64,000 nt of DNA from Actinomadura sp. J1-007 (GTDB lineage: Bacteria > Actinomycetota > Actinomycetes > Streptosporangiales > Streptosporangiaceae), in assembly GCF_009793335.1 (NCBI RefSeq), contig NZ_WING01000002.1, forward strand, positions 496,001 through 560,000, in the 5' to 3' direction. A program made the position numbers and the translations under genes. The notes below the pieces were generated by a model. That model ran no database searches, was not told the DNA's origin, and saw only the letters and a list, made by a program, of their open reading frames with translations. Shown piece by piece: positions 50,313-58,432 of the stretch (position 1 is the first letter of the stretch; each line of letters opens with the position of its first letter).

Positions 50313-51377
50313 GTGACAGTCTTCGACGTCCACGCCCACGTCTTTCCCCGGCTCGCCCGGGACGAGGGCCGCGTGCTCGCCGACACCGGGGAGCCGTGGC
50401 TGCGCGTCCACGGCGACGGCACCGGGATGATGATGAGCGGCGACGACGAGTACCGGCCGGTCGTCGAAGGGCTCTGGGAGCCCGCCGCCCGCCTCGCGGA
50501 CATGGACGCCGCGGGCGTCGACGTCCAGGCCGTCTCGTCCACGCCGCTGATGTTCGGATACTCCGCGGACCCGTCCCGCGCCGCCGACTGGTGCGACCTG
50601 GTCAACGAGCGGATCCTGGAGTACTGCGCGCCCGCCCCCGACCGGCTGCTGCCGCTGTGCCAGGTGCCGCTCCAGGACACCGCGCGGGCCTGCGAGGTCG
50701 CCGACCGCGCCGCGGCGGCCGGGCACCGCGGCGTCCACATCGGCAACCACGTCGGCGACCGCAACCTGGACGACCCGGGCATCACCGAGTTCCTCGCGCA
50801 CTGCGCCCGGATCGGCCTGCCCGTCCTCGCCCACCCGTGGGACATGCTCGGCGCCGACCGGATGCGCGGCCACATGCTGCCGTGGCTGTCGGGCATGCCC
50901 GCCGAGACGCAGCTCAGCATCCTCGGCCTGATGCTGTCCGGCGCGTTCGAGCGCATCCCCGAGACGCTGCGGCTGTGCTTCTGCCACGGCGGCGGCAGCT
51001 TCGCGTTCCTGCTCGGCCGGGCCGACAACGCCTGGCGCAACCGCGACATCGTGCGCGCCGACTCGCCGCGCCCCCCGTCGGAGTACACCCGCCGGTTCCA
51101 CGTCGACTCGGCGGTGTTCGACCCGAGGGCGCTGCGGCTGCTGGTGGACGTGATGGGCACCGACCGGGTGATGCTCGGCACCGACTACCCGTTCCCGCTG
51201 GGCGAGCAGGAGCCCGGCTCGGTGATCCGCGAGTGCCCCGGGCTGGACGACGCCGAGCGCGAGCTGCTGCTCAGCGGCAACGCGCGGGCGTTCTTCGAGA
51301 CCGCCCCCGCGCCCGAGCCCGCGCCCGCCGCCGCGCCCACCGCGGTCGCCGCGCCGGTCGCCGGGAGCGCGCCGTGA
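50313..51377 (+). CDS. nbaD: 2-amino-3-carboxymuconate-6-semialdehyde decarboxylase (ACMSD)
   Basis: This is a 354-residue amidohydrolase-2 family enzyme starting at GTG 50313 after GGAGG. Metal ligands: H7 and H9 in DVHAHVF, His in LAHPWDMLG, His in CFCHGGGS, Asp in LGTDYPFPLGEQ. The remaining ACMSD features are GVDVQAVSSTPLMFGYS, IGNHVGDRNLDDP and RPPSEYTRRFHVDSAVF, matching ACMSD of Pseudomonas fluorescens closely. A 30-residue Ala/Pro tail is extra. It converts ACMS to 2-aminomuconate 6-semialdehyde, preventing spontaneous quinolinate formation. Confidence 0.95.
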   Translation: MTVFDVHAHVFPRLARDEGRVLADTGEPWLRVHGDGTGMMMSGDDEYRPVVEGLWEPAARLADMDAAGVDVQAVSSTPLMFGYSADPSRAADWCDLVNERILEYCAPAPDRLLPLCQVPLQDTARACEVADRAAAAGHRGVHIGNHVGDRNLDDPGITEFLAHCARIGLPVLAHPWDMLGADRMRGHMLPWLSGMPAETQLSILGLMLSGAFERIPETLRLCFCHGGGSFAFLLGRADNAWRNRDIVRADSPRPPSEYTRRFHVDSAVFDPRALRLLVDVMGTDRVMLGTDYPFPLGEQEPGSVIRECPGLDDAERELLLSGNARAFFETAPAPEPAPAAAPTAVAAPVAGSAP

Positions 51378-51417
51378 ACGTTCGGACGACCCCCAACGAA
51401 GGAAGGCAGGCACGGCC

Positions 51418-52332
51418 ATGACGGACGAGCGGCGCGTCGCCATCATCGGGTCCGGCAACATCGGCACCGACCTGATGATCAAGGTGATCCGTACCTCGAA
51501 GGACCTGGCGGTCGCGGCGATGGCCGGGATCGACCCGGAGTCCGACGGCCTCGCGCGGGCCCGCCGGATGGGCGTGGCCACCACCCACGAGGGCGTCGAG
51601 GGCCTGGTCGCCATGCCCGAGTTCGCCGACGTGCGGGTGGTGCTCGACGCGACCTCGGCGGGAGCGCACCGGCACAACGCGAAGGTGCTGGAGCCGTACG
51701 GCAAGAAGCTGGTCGACCTCACGCCGGCAGCGATCGGCCCGTACGTGGTGCCCGCCGTCAACATCGACGAGCACCTCGCCGCCCCGAACGTCAACATGGT
51801 CACCTGCGGCGGCCAGGCCACGGTGCCCGTCGTCGCGGCCGTCTCCCGGGTGGCGCCCGTCCGGTACGCCGAGATCGTCGCCTCGATCGCGTCCAGGTCC
51901 GCCGGGCCGGGCACCCGCGCCAACATCGACGAGTTCACCGAGACGACCTCGCGGGCGCTGGAGGAGGTCGGCGGCGCGGCGAAGGGCAAGGCCATCATCG
52001 TGCTGAACCCGGCCGAGCCCCCGCTGATCATGCGCGACACCGTGTACTGCGTGGTCGGCGACTGCGACCACGGCGAGGTCCGCGCGTCGATCGACAAGAT
52101 GATCGCCGACGTCGCCGCGTACGTCCCGGGCTACCGGCTCAAGCAGCGGGTGCAGATCCGCCCGGTCGCCGGGGACGACCCGCTCGCCCCGCTCGCCGGC
52201 GGGGAGGGACAGCTCGTGTCGGTGTTCCTGGAGGTGGAGGGCGCCGCCCACTACCTGCCCGCGTACGCCGGGAACCTCGACATCATGACCTCGGCCGCGC
52301 TGCGCGTCGCGGAAAGGATGGCCGCGCTGTGA
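51418..52332 (+). CDS. nbaJ: Acetaldehyde dehydrogenase, acylating
   Basis: This is a 304-residue NAD-dependent enzyme. The Rossmann motif is AIIGSGNIGTDLMIKV; the catalytic Cys is in NMVTCGGQATVPVV. NPAEPPLIMRDTVYC and AGNLDIMTSAAL are typical of DmpF/MhpF/NbaJ. It converts acetaldehyde from the aldolase to acetyl-CoA, usually channelled through a tunnel in the complex with that aldolase. Its stop overlaps the aldolase start. Confidence 0.95.
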   Translation: MTDERRVAIIGSGNIGTDLMIKVIRTSKDLAVAAMAGIDPESDGLARARRMGVATTHEGVEGLVAMPEFADVRVVLDATSAGAHRHNAKVLEPYGKKLVDLTPAAIGPYVVPAVNIDEHLAAPNVNMVTCGGQATVPVVAAVSRVAPVRYAEIVASIASRSAGPGTRANIDEFTETTSRALEEVGGAAKGKAIIVLNPAEPPLIMRDTVYCVVGDCDHGEVRASIDKMIADVAAYVPGYRLKQRVQIRPVAGDDPLAPLAGGEGQLVSVFLEVEGAAHYLPAYAGNLDIMTSAALRVAERMAAL

Positions 52333-53363
52333 GCAACGAACTGTACGTCCAGGACGTGACCCTGCGGGACGGGATGCACGCCGTCCGGCACCGCTACACC
52401 GTCGACCAGGTCCGCGAGATCGCCGCCGCGCTCGACGCGGCGGGCGTGGACGCCGTCGAGGTCGCGCACGGCGACGGCCTCGCCGGGTCGTCGGTCAACT
52501 ACGGCCCCGGCGCGCACCTGGACGAGGAGTGGATCGCCGCCGCCGCCGAGGTGATGGAGCGCGCCACGCTCACCACGCTCCTGCTGCCCGGCATCGGCAC
52601 GATCGCCGAGCTGAAGCGGGCGTACGAGCTGGGCGTCCGCTCGGTGCGCGTCGCGACGCACTGCACCGAGGCCGACATCTCCGCCCAGCACATCGCGACG
52701 GCCCGCGAGCTCGGCATGGACGTCGCCGGGTTCCTGATGATGTCGCACATGGCCCCGCCCGAGAAGCTCGCCGAGCAGGCCGGGCTGATGGAGTCGTACG
52801 GCGCGCACTGCGTCTACGTCACCGACTCCGGCGGACGGCTGACGATGGACGGCGTCCGCGACCGCGTCCGCGCGTACCGGGACGTCCTGGACGCCGGGAC
52901 CGAGATCGGCATCCACGCCCACCACAACCTCGGCCTCGGCGTCGCCAACTCCGTCGTCGCCGTCGAGAACGGCGTGCGCCGCGTGGACGCCTCGCTCGCC
53001 GGGATGGGCGCGGGCGCCGGGAACTGCCCGCTGGAGGCGTTCGTCGCCGTCGCCGACCTCATGGGCTGGAAGCACGGCTCCGACGTGTTCAAGCTGATGG
53101 ACGCCGCCGACGACATCGTCAGGCCCCTCCAGGACCGCCCCGTCCAGGTGGACCGCGAGACCCTCACCCTCGGCTACGCGGGCGTCTACTCCAGCTTCCT
53201 GCGGCACGCCGAGGACGCGGCCCGCCGCTACGGCCTGGACACCCGCGACATCCTCGTGGAGGTCGGGCGCCGGGGTATGGTCGGCGGCCAGGAGGACATG
53301 ATCGTGGACATCGCGCTGGACCTGCTCGAACGGAACCGAGCCGACGGGGCCTCCGCCCGGTGA
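52329..53363 (+). CDS. nbaI: 4-hydroxy-2-oxovalerate aldolase
   Basis: This is a 344-residue HMGL-fold aldolase starting at GTG 52329. DVTLRDGMHAVRHRY supplies the Arg and Asp of the active site; GIHAHHNLGLGVANS has the metal-binding His pair; MGAGAGNCPLEAFVAV is the family's later motif. It splits 4-hydroxy-2-oxovalerate to pyruvate and acetaldehyde. The start and stop overlap the neighbouring genes by four bases on both sides. Confidence 0.95.
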   Translation: MSNELYVQDVTLRDGMHAVRHRYTVDQVREIAAALDAAGVDAVEVAHGDGLAGSSVNYGPGAHLDEEWIAAAAEVMERATLTTLLLPGIGTIAELKRAYELGVRSVRVATHCTEADISAQHIATARELGMDVAGFLMMSHMAPPEKLAEQAGLMESYGAHCVYVTDSGGRLTMDGVRDRVRAYRDVLDAGTEIGIHAHHNLGLGVANSVVAVENGVRRVDASLAGMGAGAGNCPLEAFVAVADLMGWKHGSDVFKLMDAADDIVRPLQDRPVQVDRETLTLGYAGVYSSFLRHAEDAARRYGLDTRDILVEVGRRGMVGGQEDMIVDIALDLLERNRADGASAR

Positions 53364-54691
53364 CCGCCGGGCGGCGGGCCGCGGCGGCGGCCGGAAGGGG
53401 CGGCGGCACGGGCCCGGCCGCCGAGGCGGAGGCGCGGCGGCTCGACGCGTCCGACCCCGTGCCCTCGCTGCGCGCCGAGTTCCACGTCCCGCCCGCGCCG
53501 GGCGGGGCGTACCCGGAGGCGGCCTACTTCGCCGGCAACTCCCTCGGCCTCCAGCCGAGGACGGTCGCCGGGCTGCTCCGCGAGGAGCTGGACGACTGGG
53601 CGCGGCTCGGCGTGGAGGGCCACACCCGGGGCCGCCGGCCCTGGGTGGACTACCACGAGCTGCTCCGCGAGCCCGCCGCCCGTCTCGTCGGCGCGCTGCC
53701 GCACGAGGTCGTCGCGATGAACACGCTGACGGTCAACCTGCACCTGATGATGGCCAGCTTCTACCGGCCGTCCGGGGAGCGGACCCGGATCGTCATCGAG
53801 GACACCGCGTTCCCGTCCGACTCGTACGCGGTCGCGAGCCAGGCCGTCCACCACGGCCTGGACCCCGCCGACGCCGTTGTGCGGCTGCGGCCCCGCGACG
53901 GCGAGGAGCACCTGCGCACCGAGGACGTCGTCGCCTACCTCGAACGCGACGGCGCCCGCGTCGCGCTGCTCCTGCTCGGCGGCGTCAACTACCTGACCGG
54001 GCAGCTCATGGACATGGCGGCGATCACCCGGGCGGGCCGCGCCGCCGGCGCGGTCGTCGGCTGGGACCTCGCCCACGCCGCCGGGAACGTCCCCCTCCGC
54101 CTGCACGACTGGGACGTCGACTTCGCCGCCTGGTGCACCTACAAGTACCTCAACTCCGGGCCCGGCGCGGTCGCGGGCTGCTTCGTCCACGAACGGCACG
54201 TCCGCGACGCCTCGGTGCCGAAGCTGTCGGGCTGGTGGGGGACGGAGCGGGCGACGCGGTTCGAGATGGCGCCCGAGATCCGCCCGCCCGCGTCCGCCGA
54301 CGCCTGGCAGGTCTCCAACCCGCCGGTCCTCGCCCTCGCGCCCGTCCTCGCGTCCCTGGAGATCTTCGACCGGGCCGGGATGGACGCCCTGCGCGCCCGC
54401 AGCGGGCGCCTCACCGGCTACCTCGCCGACCGGCTCGCGCCGATCCCCGGGATCAGCGTGATCACCCCGTCCGACCCGGCCGCGCGCGGCTCCCAGCTCT
54501 CCGTCCGCGTCCCGGGAACGGGCGGCCTGGACGCGGGCGCGCTGGTCGAACGGCTCGCCGCGGAGGCCGGCGTGATCGCCGACGCGCGCGAGCCCGACGT
54601 CGTCCGGCTCGCCCCCGTGCCCCTGTACTGCACGTTCCACGACTGCCACCGCGCGGCCGAGGCGCTCGCCGCGATCACCGGTTCGGCGTAG
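53360..54691 (+). CDS. kynU: Kynureninase
   Basis: This is a 443-residue PLP enzyme starting at GTG 53360 with a Gly/Ala leader. Features: YFAGNSLGLQPRT, VVAMNTLTVNLHLMMASFYRP (phosphate region), GWDLAHAAGNVPLRLHDW (PLP Asp) and the Schiff-base Lys in AAWCTYKYLNSGPGA. F/W residues in SGWWGTERATRFEM line the kynurenine site. It makes 3-hydroxyanthranilate from 3-hydroxykynurenine (or anthranilate from kynurenine) plus alanine, feeding the dioxygenase in this operon. Last gene of the nine. Confidence 0.95.
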   Translation: MTAGRRAAAAAGRGGGTGPAAEAEARRLDASDPVPSLRAEFHVPPAPGGAYPEAAYFAGNSLGLQPRTVAGLLREELDDWARLGVEGHTRGRRPWVDYHELLREPAARLVGALPHEVVAMNTLTVNLHLMMASFYRPSGERTRIVIEDTAFPSDSYAVASQAVHHGLDPADAVVRLRPRDGEEHLRTEDVVAYLERDGARVALLLLGGVNYLTGQLMDMAAITRAGRAAGAVVGWDLAHAAGNVPLRLHDWDVDFAAWCTYKYLNSGPGAVAGCFVHERHVRDASVPKLSGWWGTERATRFEMAPEIRPPASADAWQVSNPPVLALAPVLASLEIFDRAGMDALRARSGRLTGYLADRLAPIPGISVITPSDPAARGSQLSVRVPGTGGLDAGALVERLAAEAGVIADAREPDVVRLAPVPLYCTFHDCHRAAEALAAITGSA

Positions 54692-54790
54692 CGGCGTGTC
54701 GATGCCCAGAACCCTGGACTCATACGGGGGGTTATCGGCTACGATGAAGGCGTTGCAGTCGTAGTTTCCTCGAACGTTTGCTCAGCGAAG

Positions 54791-54823
54791 CGCCCGCGGA
54801 ATTAAAGACAGCGGGCGTTTTTT
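54791..54823 (+). terminator. Intrinsic terminator within the cold-shock leader
   Basis: CGCCCGC (54791-54797) and GCGGGCG (54811-54817) form a GC stem around a 13-base AT-rich loop, followed by TTTTTT (54818-54823). GAAGC (54787-54791) and GCTTC (54824-54828) could extend the helix beyond the T-tract. It is 100 bases after kynU and 100 bases before csp, so it may end the kynU transcript, act as an attenuator of csp, or both. Confidence 0.75.
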
Positions 54824-54923
54824 GCTTCTCCGGCAGATCCGGTGAACGCGAGACAAGGTCCGCAAGCAGCCCCGAGCCGCCGAGGTGGCGGCCGGTGAGC
54901 TTCACCGAAGGAGAGACACAGGC

Positions 54924-55127
54924 ATGGCCGAAGGCACCGTGAAGTGGTTCAACGCCGAAAAGGGCTTCGGGTTCATCGCGCCGGACGGTGGCGGCCCTGA
55001 CGTGTTCGTCCACTACTCGGCGATCACCTCCAGCGGCTACCGGAGCCTCGACGAGAACCAGCGCGTCGGCTTCGAGATCACCCAGGGCCAGAAGGGCCCG
55101 CAGGCCGAGGGCGTCTACCCGCTCTAA
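54924..55127 (+). CDS. cspA: Cold-shock protein (CspA family)
   Basis: This is a 67-residue single cold-shock domain. RNP1 is KGFGFIAPD, RNP2 is VFVHYSAI, and the start GTVKWFNAEKGFGF is canonical. ATG 54924 follows AAGGAGA. It binds single-stranded nucleic acid as an RNA chaperone. The transcript probably starts near 54750 (TACGAT at 54740 as -10), giving a leader of roughly 170 bases that contains the terminator hairpin. Control by conditional termination or by temperature-dependent folding is inferred. Confidence 0.95.
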   Translation: MAEGTVKWFNAEKGFGFIAPDGGGPDVFVHYSAITSSGYRSLDENQRVGFEITQGQKGPQAEGVYPL

Positions 55128-55265
55128 GGCCCGCGCGCCCCTCCAGGGGCACGCACGCAGTCCGTACGGGCCGCGAGCGGCGCCGCACCGGATCCCCCAG
55201 GACCCGGCCGCGACCGCCGCCCGCGGCCCGTCCGACTTCCAAGCCCCACCCGCCTCCGCAGCCCC

Positions 55266-55600
55266 CCGGCCTGTCGGCGTCTCAAGCCCGCCGGTTCGTC
55301 AGGCGGCGCCGGCTTTCCCCGAACCGCCCTGCTTCCCGCTGCCTGCTGGCTTCTCGGCCCCCGCTTTTCCCCGGCGCGCCAGCTTCTCGGCCCCCGTCTT
55401 CCTCCGGCCTGCAGGCTTTTCAAGCCCGCCGGTTTGTCAGGCCGCGCCGGCTGTCCCCGGCCCGCCTGCTTCCCGCTGGCCGCCGGCTTCTCGGCGTCCC
55501 GTCTTCCTCCGGCCTGCCGGCTTTCAAGCCCGCCGGCATGTCAGGGCGCGGGCTTGTCGGTCCCGCTTTCCAGGTACGCCGGGGCTCTCGCCGCAGGTCG
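55266..55600. repeat. Degenerate tandem repeat, three copies of about 105-138 bases
   Basis: Copies begin with CCGGCCTG at 55266, 55404 and 55509 and each continues with TCAAGCCCGCCGG, a GTCAGG and a C-rich block ending CTTCTCGG. The first copy has an extra 33-base unit, and the third is truncated. Read on the minus strand, units encode Lys/Ala/Pro/Gly-rich peptide of the type DKPAGLK and EKPAG with breaks between frames. I see no confident gene. The surrounding 548-base gap (55128-55675) holds only this repeat. Confidence 0.7.
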
Positions 55601-55675
55601 GCCTCTTCTAGCACGCGATCTCTCCGGGCGCGTCGAGGCGCTGGGCGGGCGACGCCGTCCATGCCGCCGAAGGGT

Positions 55676-56095
55676 TCAGGAGCGCACGGGTTTTCGGGGT
55701 GGGCGGCGGCCGTTGGCCACGGCCATCCCGCAGGGGGACGGCGCCGCCGAGCCCCGCAGGGGATCGCTGTTGGCCTTGATCGCGACGCTGGCGAGCGACA
55801 TCACCAGCGACAGGTCCGAGTCGGTGTCGAGCCGCACCGCGATCCAGTCGCCGCCCGGCCTGATCGCCACCCGCCCCGACTCGGCGAGCGCGGCGCCGAG
55901 CCGTTCGACCACCGGGCGGGTCAGCCGGAGCTCGGCCTCGTCGCCGGTGTGCAGGTGCATGATCTGGCCGCCGCCCGCCGCGAGGGCGATCCCCACGCCG
56001 CAGTCGGCCCGGACGGCGGAGACCCCCGGCCAGGCTTCGATCCGGGCGGCGAGCCGCCCGGCATTGGTCGTCGCGCCACTCCCGCTGGCTGCCAC
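55676..56095 (-). CDS. DUF5519/luciferase-family-like small protein
   Basis: About 139 residues starting at GTG 56095. The pattern IEAWPGVSAVRADCGVGIAL, IMHLHTGDEAELRLTRPVVERLG and GGDWIAVRLDTDSDLSLVMSLASVAIKAN matches a small actinobacterial alpha/beta family of unknown function often named luciferase domain or DUF5519; there is no catalytic motif. The C-terminal 25 residues are Pro/Arg-rich. It is a probable but unassigned gene. Confidence 0.6.
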   Translation of the reverse strand: MAASGSGATTNAGRLAARIEAWPGVSAVRADCGVGIALAAGGGQIMHLHTGDEAELRLTRPVVERLGAALAESGRVAIRPGGDWIAVRLDTDSDLSLVMSLASVAIKANSDPLRGSAAPSPCGMAVANGRRPPRKPVRS

Positions 56096-56175
56096 ACCGC
56101 CATCGTTGCGCCGAAGCGGCGTCCGGCGGAACCGCCCGAGTCGAAATCGTTACGGGCGGGCGTCCGCCGCGGCGG

Positions 56176-57573
56176 TCACGACCGCACGCGGCGCGCGGCG
56201 GGGCGCAGGACGCGGCGGGCCGGCCGGACGACGCGCAGCAGCTCGGCGCCGATGTAGACGCCCGCGCCGATCGCCAGCGCCGTCGCGAGCGCCTCCACGA
56301 GCACCAGCGCCCCGCGGCCGGTGTCGCCGCCGGTCAGCTCCACCATCCCCCGGTACATGAGCGTCCCCGGCATCAGCGGCGCGATGCACGGGGTGACGCA
56401 GATCAGCGCGGGCACGCCGCGCCACCGCGCGAACGCCGTCCCGGCCGCGCCGACGGCGGTCGCGGCGATCGCCGTGGCCGGCGCGGACGGCAGGTCGAGC
56501 TGCCGCATCTCCACGAACACCGTCCAGCTCACCGCCCCGCCGACCGCGATCGGCGCGAGGTAGGCGCGCGGCACGAGGTGGAACACGGCGAACGCCGCCG
56601 CGATGGCCGCCGCGCCGATGCTCTGCGGCACGGCGAGCCGCGACGGCGCCTGCGGCAGGTCGCCCAGCGAGATCGGCAGGCCGAGCCGCGCCGCGAGGTA
56701 GATCACCGCGCCGATCCCGCTCAGGATCGCGGCGATCACGAACAGCACCTCCACCAGCCGCGTCGTCCCGGTGACCAGGTCGCCCGCGATGCCGTCCTGC
56801 ATCGAGACCACCAGCGCCCGGCCCGGGATCAGCGCGATCACCACGCCGACGATGACCGCGCCGGACGCGACGGGCGCGTCCGTCCACACCAGCAGGACCG
56901 TCACCAGCGACCCGATCGCCGCCGCGAGCGCCATCTGGAAGAAGTCGGCGATGCCGCGCCGGCCGAGCCACGCGCCGGTCCGGTCGCCGAGGACGATCGC
57001 GGCGAACGCCGACGCCGCCGCGAGCCGGCCGCCCCCGACCAGCACCGCGCCCGCCGCGCCGAGCAGCGACAGCGAGCCCGCCACCGCCCAGCCCGGGTAC
57101 GCCGTGCGGCGGCCGATGATGTCGCTGAGCCGGAACCTGGCCTGCTGGAGCGTGAGCCGCCCGGCCGACGCGTCCCCGACGAGGTCGTGCACGGCGGCGA
57201 GGCGCGTGTAGTTCGGCAGCCGCCTGCGGACCCGCCGCTCGGCCGTCACCGGCGGCCGGCCCGCGCCGCGCGGCAGGTACGACAGGCCGACCGCCGCGAG
57301 CGTCACGTCCACCTCGCTGTGCGGCAGCCCGTACGCCCGGGTCATCCGGCCGATCGCGAGGTCGACGGCCTCGGCGGTCTCCCCGCCCGCGAGCATCAGC
57401 TCGCCCACCCGCAGCGCCAGGTCGATCGTCGCGTACGCGTCGTCGCCGACCCCGGGCGCGTACCCGCCGCGCAGCGCGAACTCCATCGCCGCGTACTCGT
57501 TGGCCCCGGCGTCGTCGCCGCTCTCCGGAGGCCGCCACGGCTCCGACGCGGGCTCCCACGACTCCGACGTCAC
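56176..57573 (-). CDS. Threonine/serine exporter family protein (ThrE type)
   Basis: This is a 465-residue membrane protein starting at GTG 57573. The acidic N-terminal part is followed by the DUF1212/ThrE domain with VDVTLAAVGLSYLPR and helices near residues 170-300. A second DUF3815-like half has a helical block and ends ICVTPCIAPLMPGTLMYRGMVELT, the conserved CIAPxxPG motif. About ten helices. Family members export threonine and serine or dipeptides. It is a single gene. Confidence 0.85.
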   Translation of the reverse strand: MTSESWEPASEPWRPPESGDDAGANEYAAMEFALRGGYAPGVGDDAYATIDLALRVGELMLAGGETAEAVDLAIGRMTRAYGLPHSEVDVTLAAVGLSYLPRGAGRPPVTAERRVRRRLPNYTRLAAVHDLVGDASAGRLTLQQARFRLSDIIGRRTAYPGWAVAGSLSLLGAAGAVLVGGGRLAAASAFAAIVLGDRTGAWLGRRGIADFFQMALAAAIGSLVTVLLVWTDAPVASGAVIVGVVIALIPGRALVVSMQDGIAGDLVTGTTRLVEVLFVIAAILSGIGAVIYLAARLGLPISLGDLPQAPSRLAVPQSIGAAAIAAAFAVFHLVPRAYLAPIAVGGAVSWTVFVEMRQLDLPSAPATAIAATAVGAAGTAFARWRGVPALICVTPCIAPLMPGTLMYRGMVELTGGDTGRGALVLVEALATALAIGAGVYIGAELLRVVRPARRVLRPAARRVRS

Positions 57574-57679
57574 GCCGCCCGACCCTAACCGCCGCGCCGC
57601 CGCCCGCCCGCGCCCCCGGGCGGCCCTGGCCGATTCTTTGCGAAGCCGCCGGGCCGCCGGCCGTCCGTCGTCCCGCGGG

Positions 57680-58432
57680 TCAGTGGCGGGGGCGGTCCAG
57701 GCGCTCGCCCGTCCGCAGCCGGTCCAGGCCGAGCCAGATGAACTCGATCGCCATCCCCTCCGCGCGCTCGCGCGGGGTGTCGGGATGCTCCAGCCACCAC
57801 GACACCATCGACAGCATCGACCCGTACATCAGCGGGACGAGCAGTCGCGCGCGGCTCTCGTTGACCGCGAGGGCGGCGGGGGACAGGGCCGGGTCGGCGC
57901 GGCGGCGGCGCAGCAGCAGGTCGGCGAACGCGGTGCCGAGCCGTTCGCGCAGCTCCCGCAGCTCGGGCCCGACCTCGGCCTTGTCGAGGTGCCGGATGAC
58001 CAGCGCCCAGGCGTCCGGCTCCGCGGTGGCGTAGTCGAACAGCACCCGGATCATCGCGCGGACGCCCTCGATGGAGTCCTGCTCGGCGAGGACGGCCTCG
58101 TTCAGCCGGGCCGTCAGCTCGCCGACGATCGCCTCGGTGACCTCGGCGAACAGCTCCTCCTTGGAGGCGAAGTGCTGGTAGAGCAGCGCCTTGGACACGC
58201 TCGCCGCCGCCGCGACGTGCTCCATCTGCGTCAGGTGGTAGCCGCGCCGCCCGAACTCCTCCAGCGCCACCTGGAGGAGCTGCTCGCGGCGCCGGGCGTA
58301 CGGCATCCGCCGCCGCGCGCCCGGCCCCGCGTCCCCCGCCCCCGCGCCGGCCGGGCCCGGGCCCGCCGCTCCCGCTTCGTCCGGCGCGGCGGCGTCCGCG
58401 GCCGGTGTCGAGTCCCCCGTCAGCCCCGTCAT
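57680..58432 (-). CDS. TetR-family regulator
   Basis: About 250 residues starting at ATG 58432, overlapping the preceding acyl-CoA dehydrogenase stop (ATGA). A Gly/Ala/Pro-rich leader of 42 residues precedes the HTH, FGRRGYHLTQMEHVAAAASVSKALLYQHFASKEELF. The C-terminal domain is TetR_C-like. It is cotranscribed with the acyl-CoA dehydrogenase, and the perfect palindrome at 59662 is its probable operator. Confidence 0.88.
   Translation of the reverse strand: MTGLTGDSTPAADAAAPDEAGAAGPGPAGAGAGDAGPGARRRMPYARRREQLLQVALEEFGRRGYHLTQMEHVAAAASVSKALLYQHFASKEELFAEVTEAIVGELTARLNEAVLAEQDSIEGVRAMIRVLFDYATAEPDAWALVIRHLDKAEVGPELRELRERLGTAFADLLLRRRRADPALSPAALAVNESRARLLVPLMYGSMLSMVSWWLEHPDTPRERAEGMAIEFIWLGLDRLRTGERLDRPRH

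Noticed and set aside
43234..54691. Secondary-metabolite cluster using 3-hydroxyanthranilate as precursor
   Set aside because: All downstream enzymes are catabolic to central metabolites, and no NRPS, PKS or tailoring gene is in the window.
55420..55662. Minus-strand frames of 80 and 99 residues in the repeat region
   Set aside because: They change frame between repeats, have no ribosome-binding site and no family match. I report the repeat instead of calling genes.
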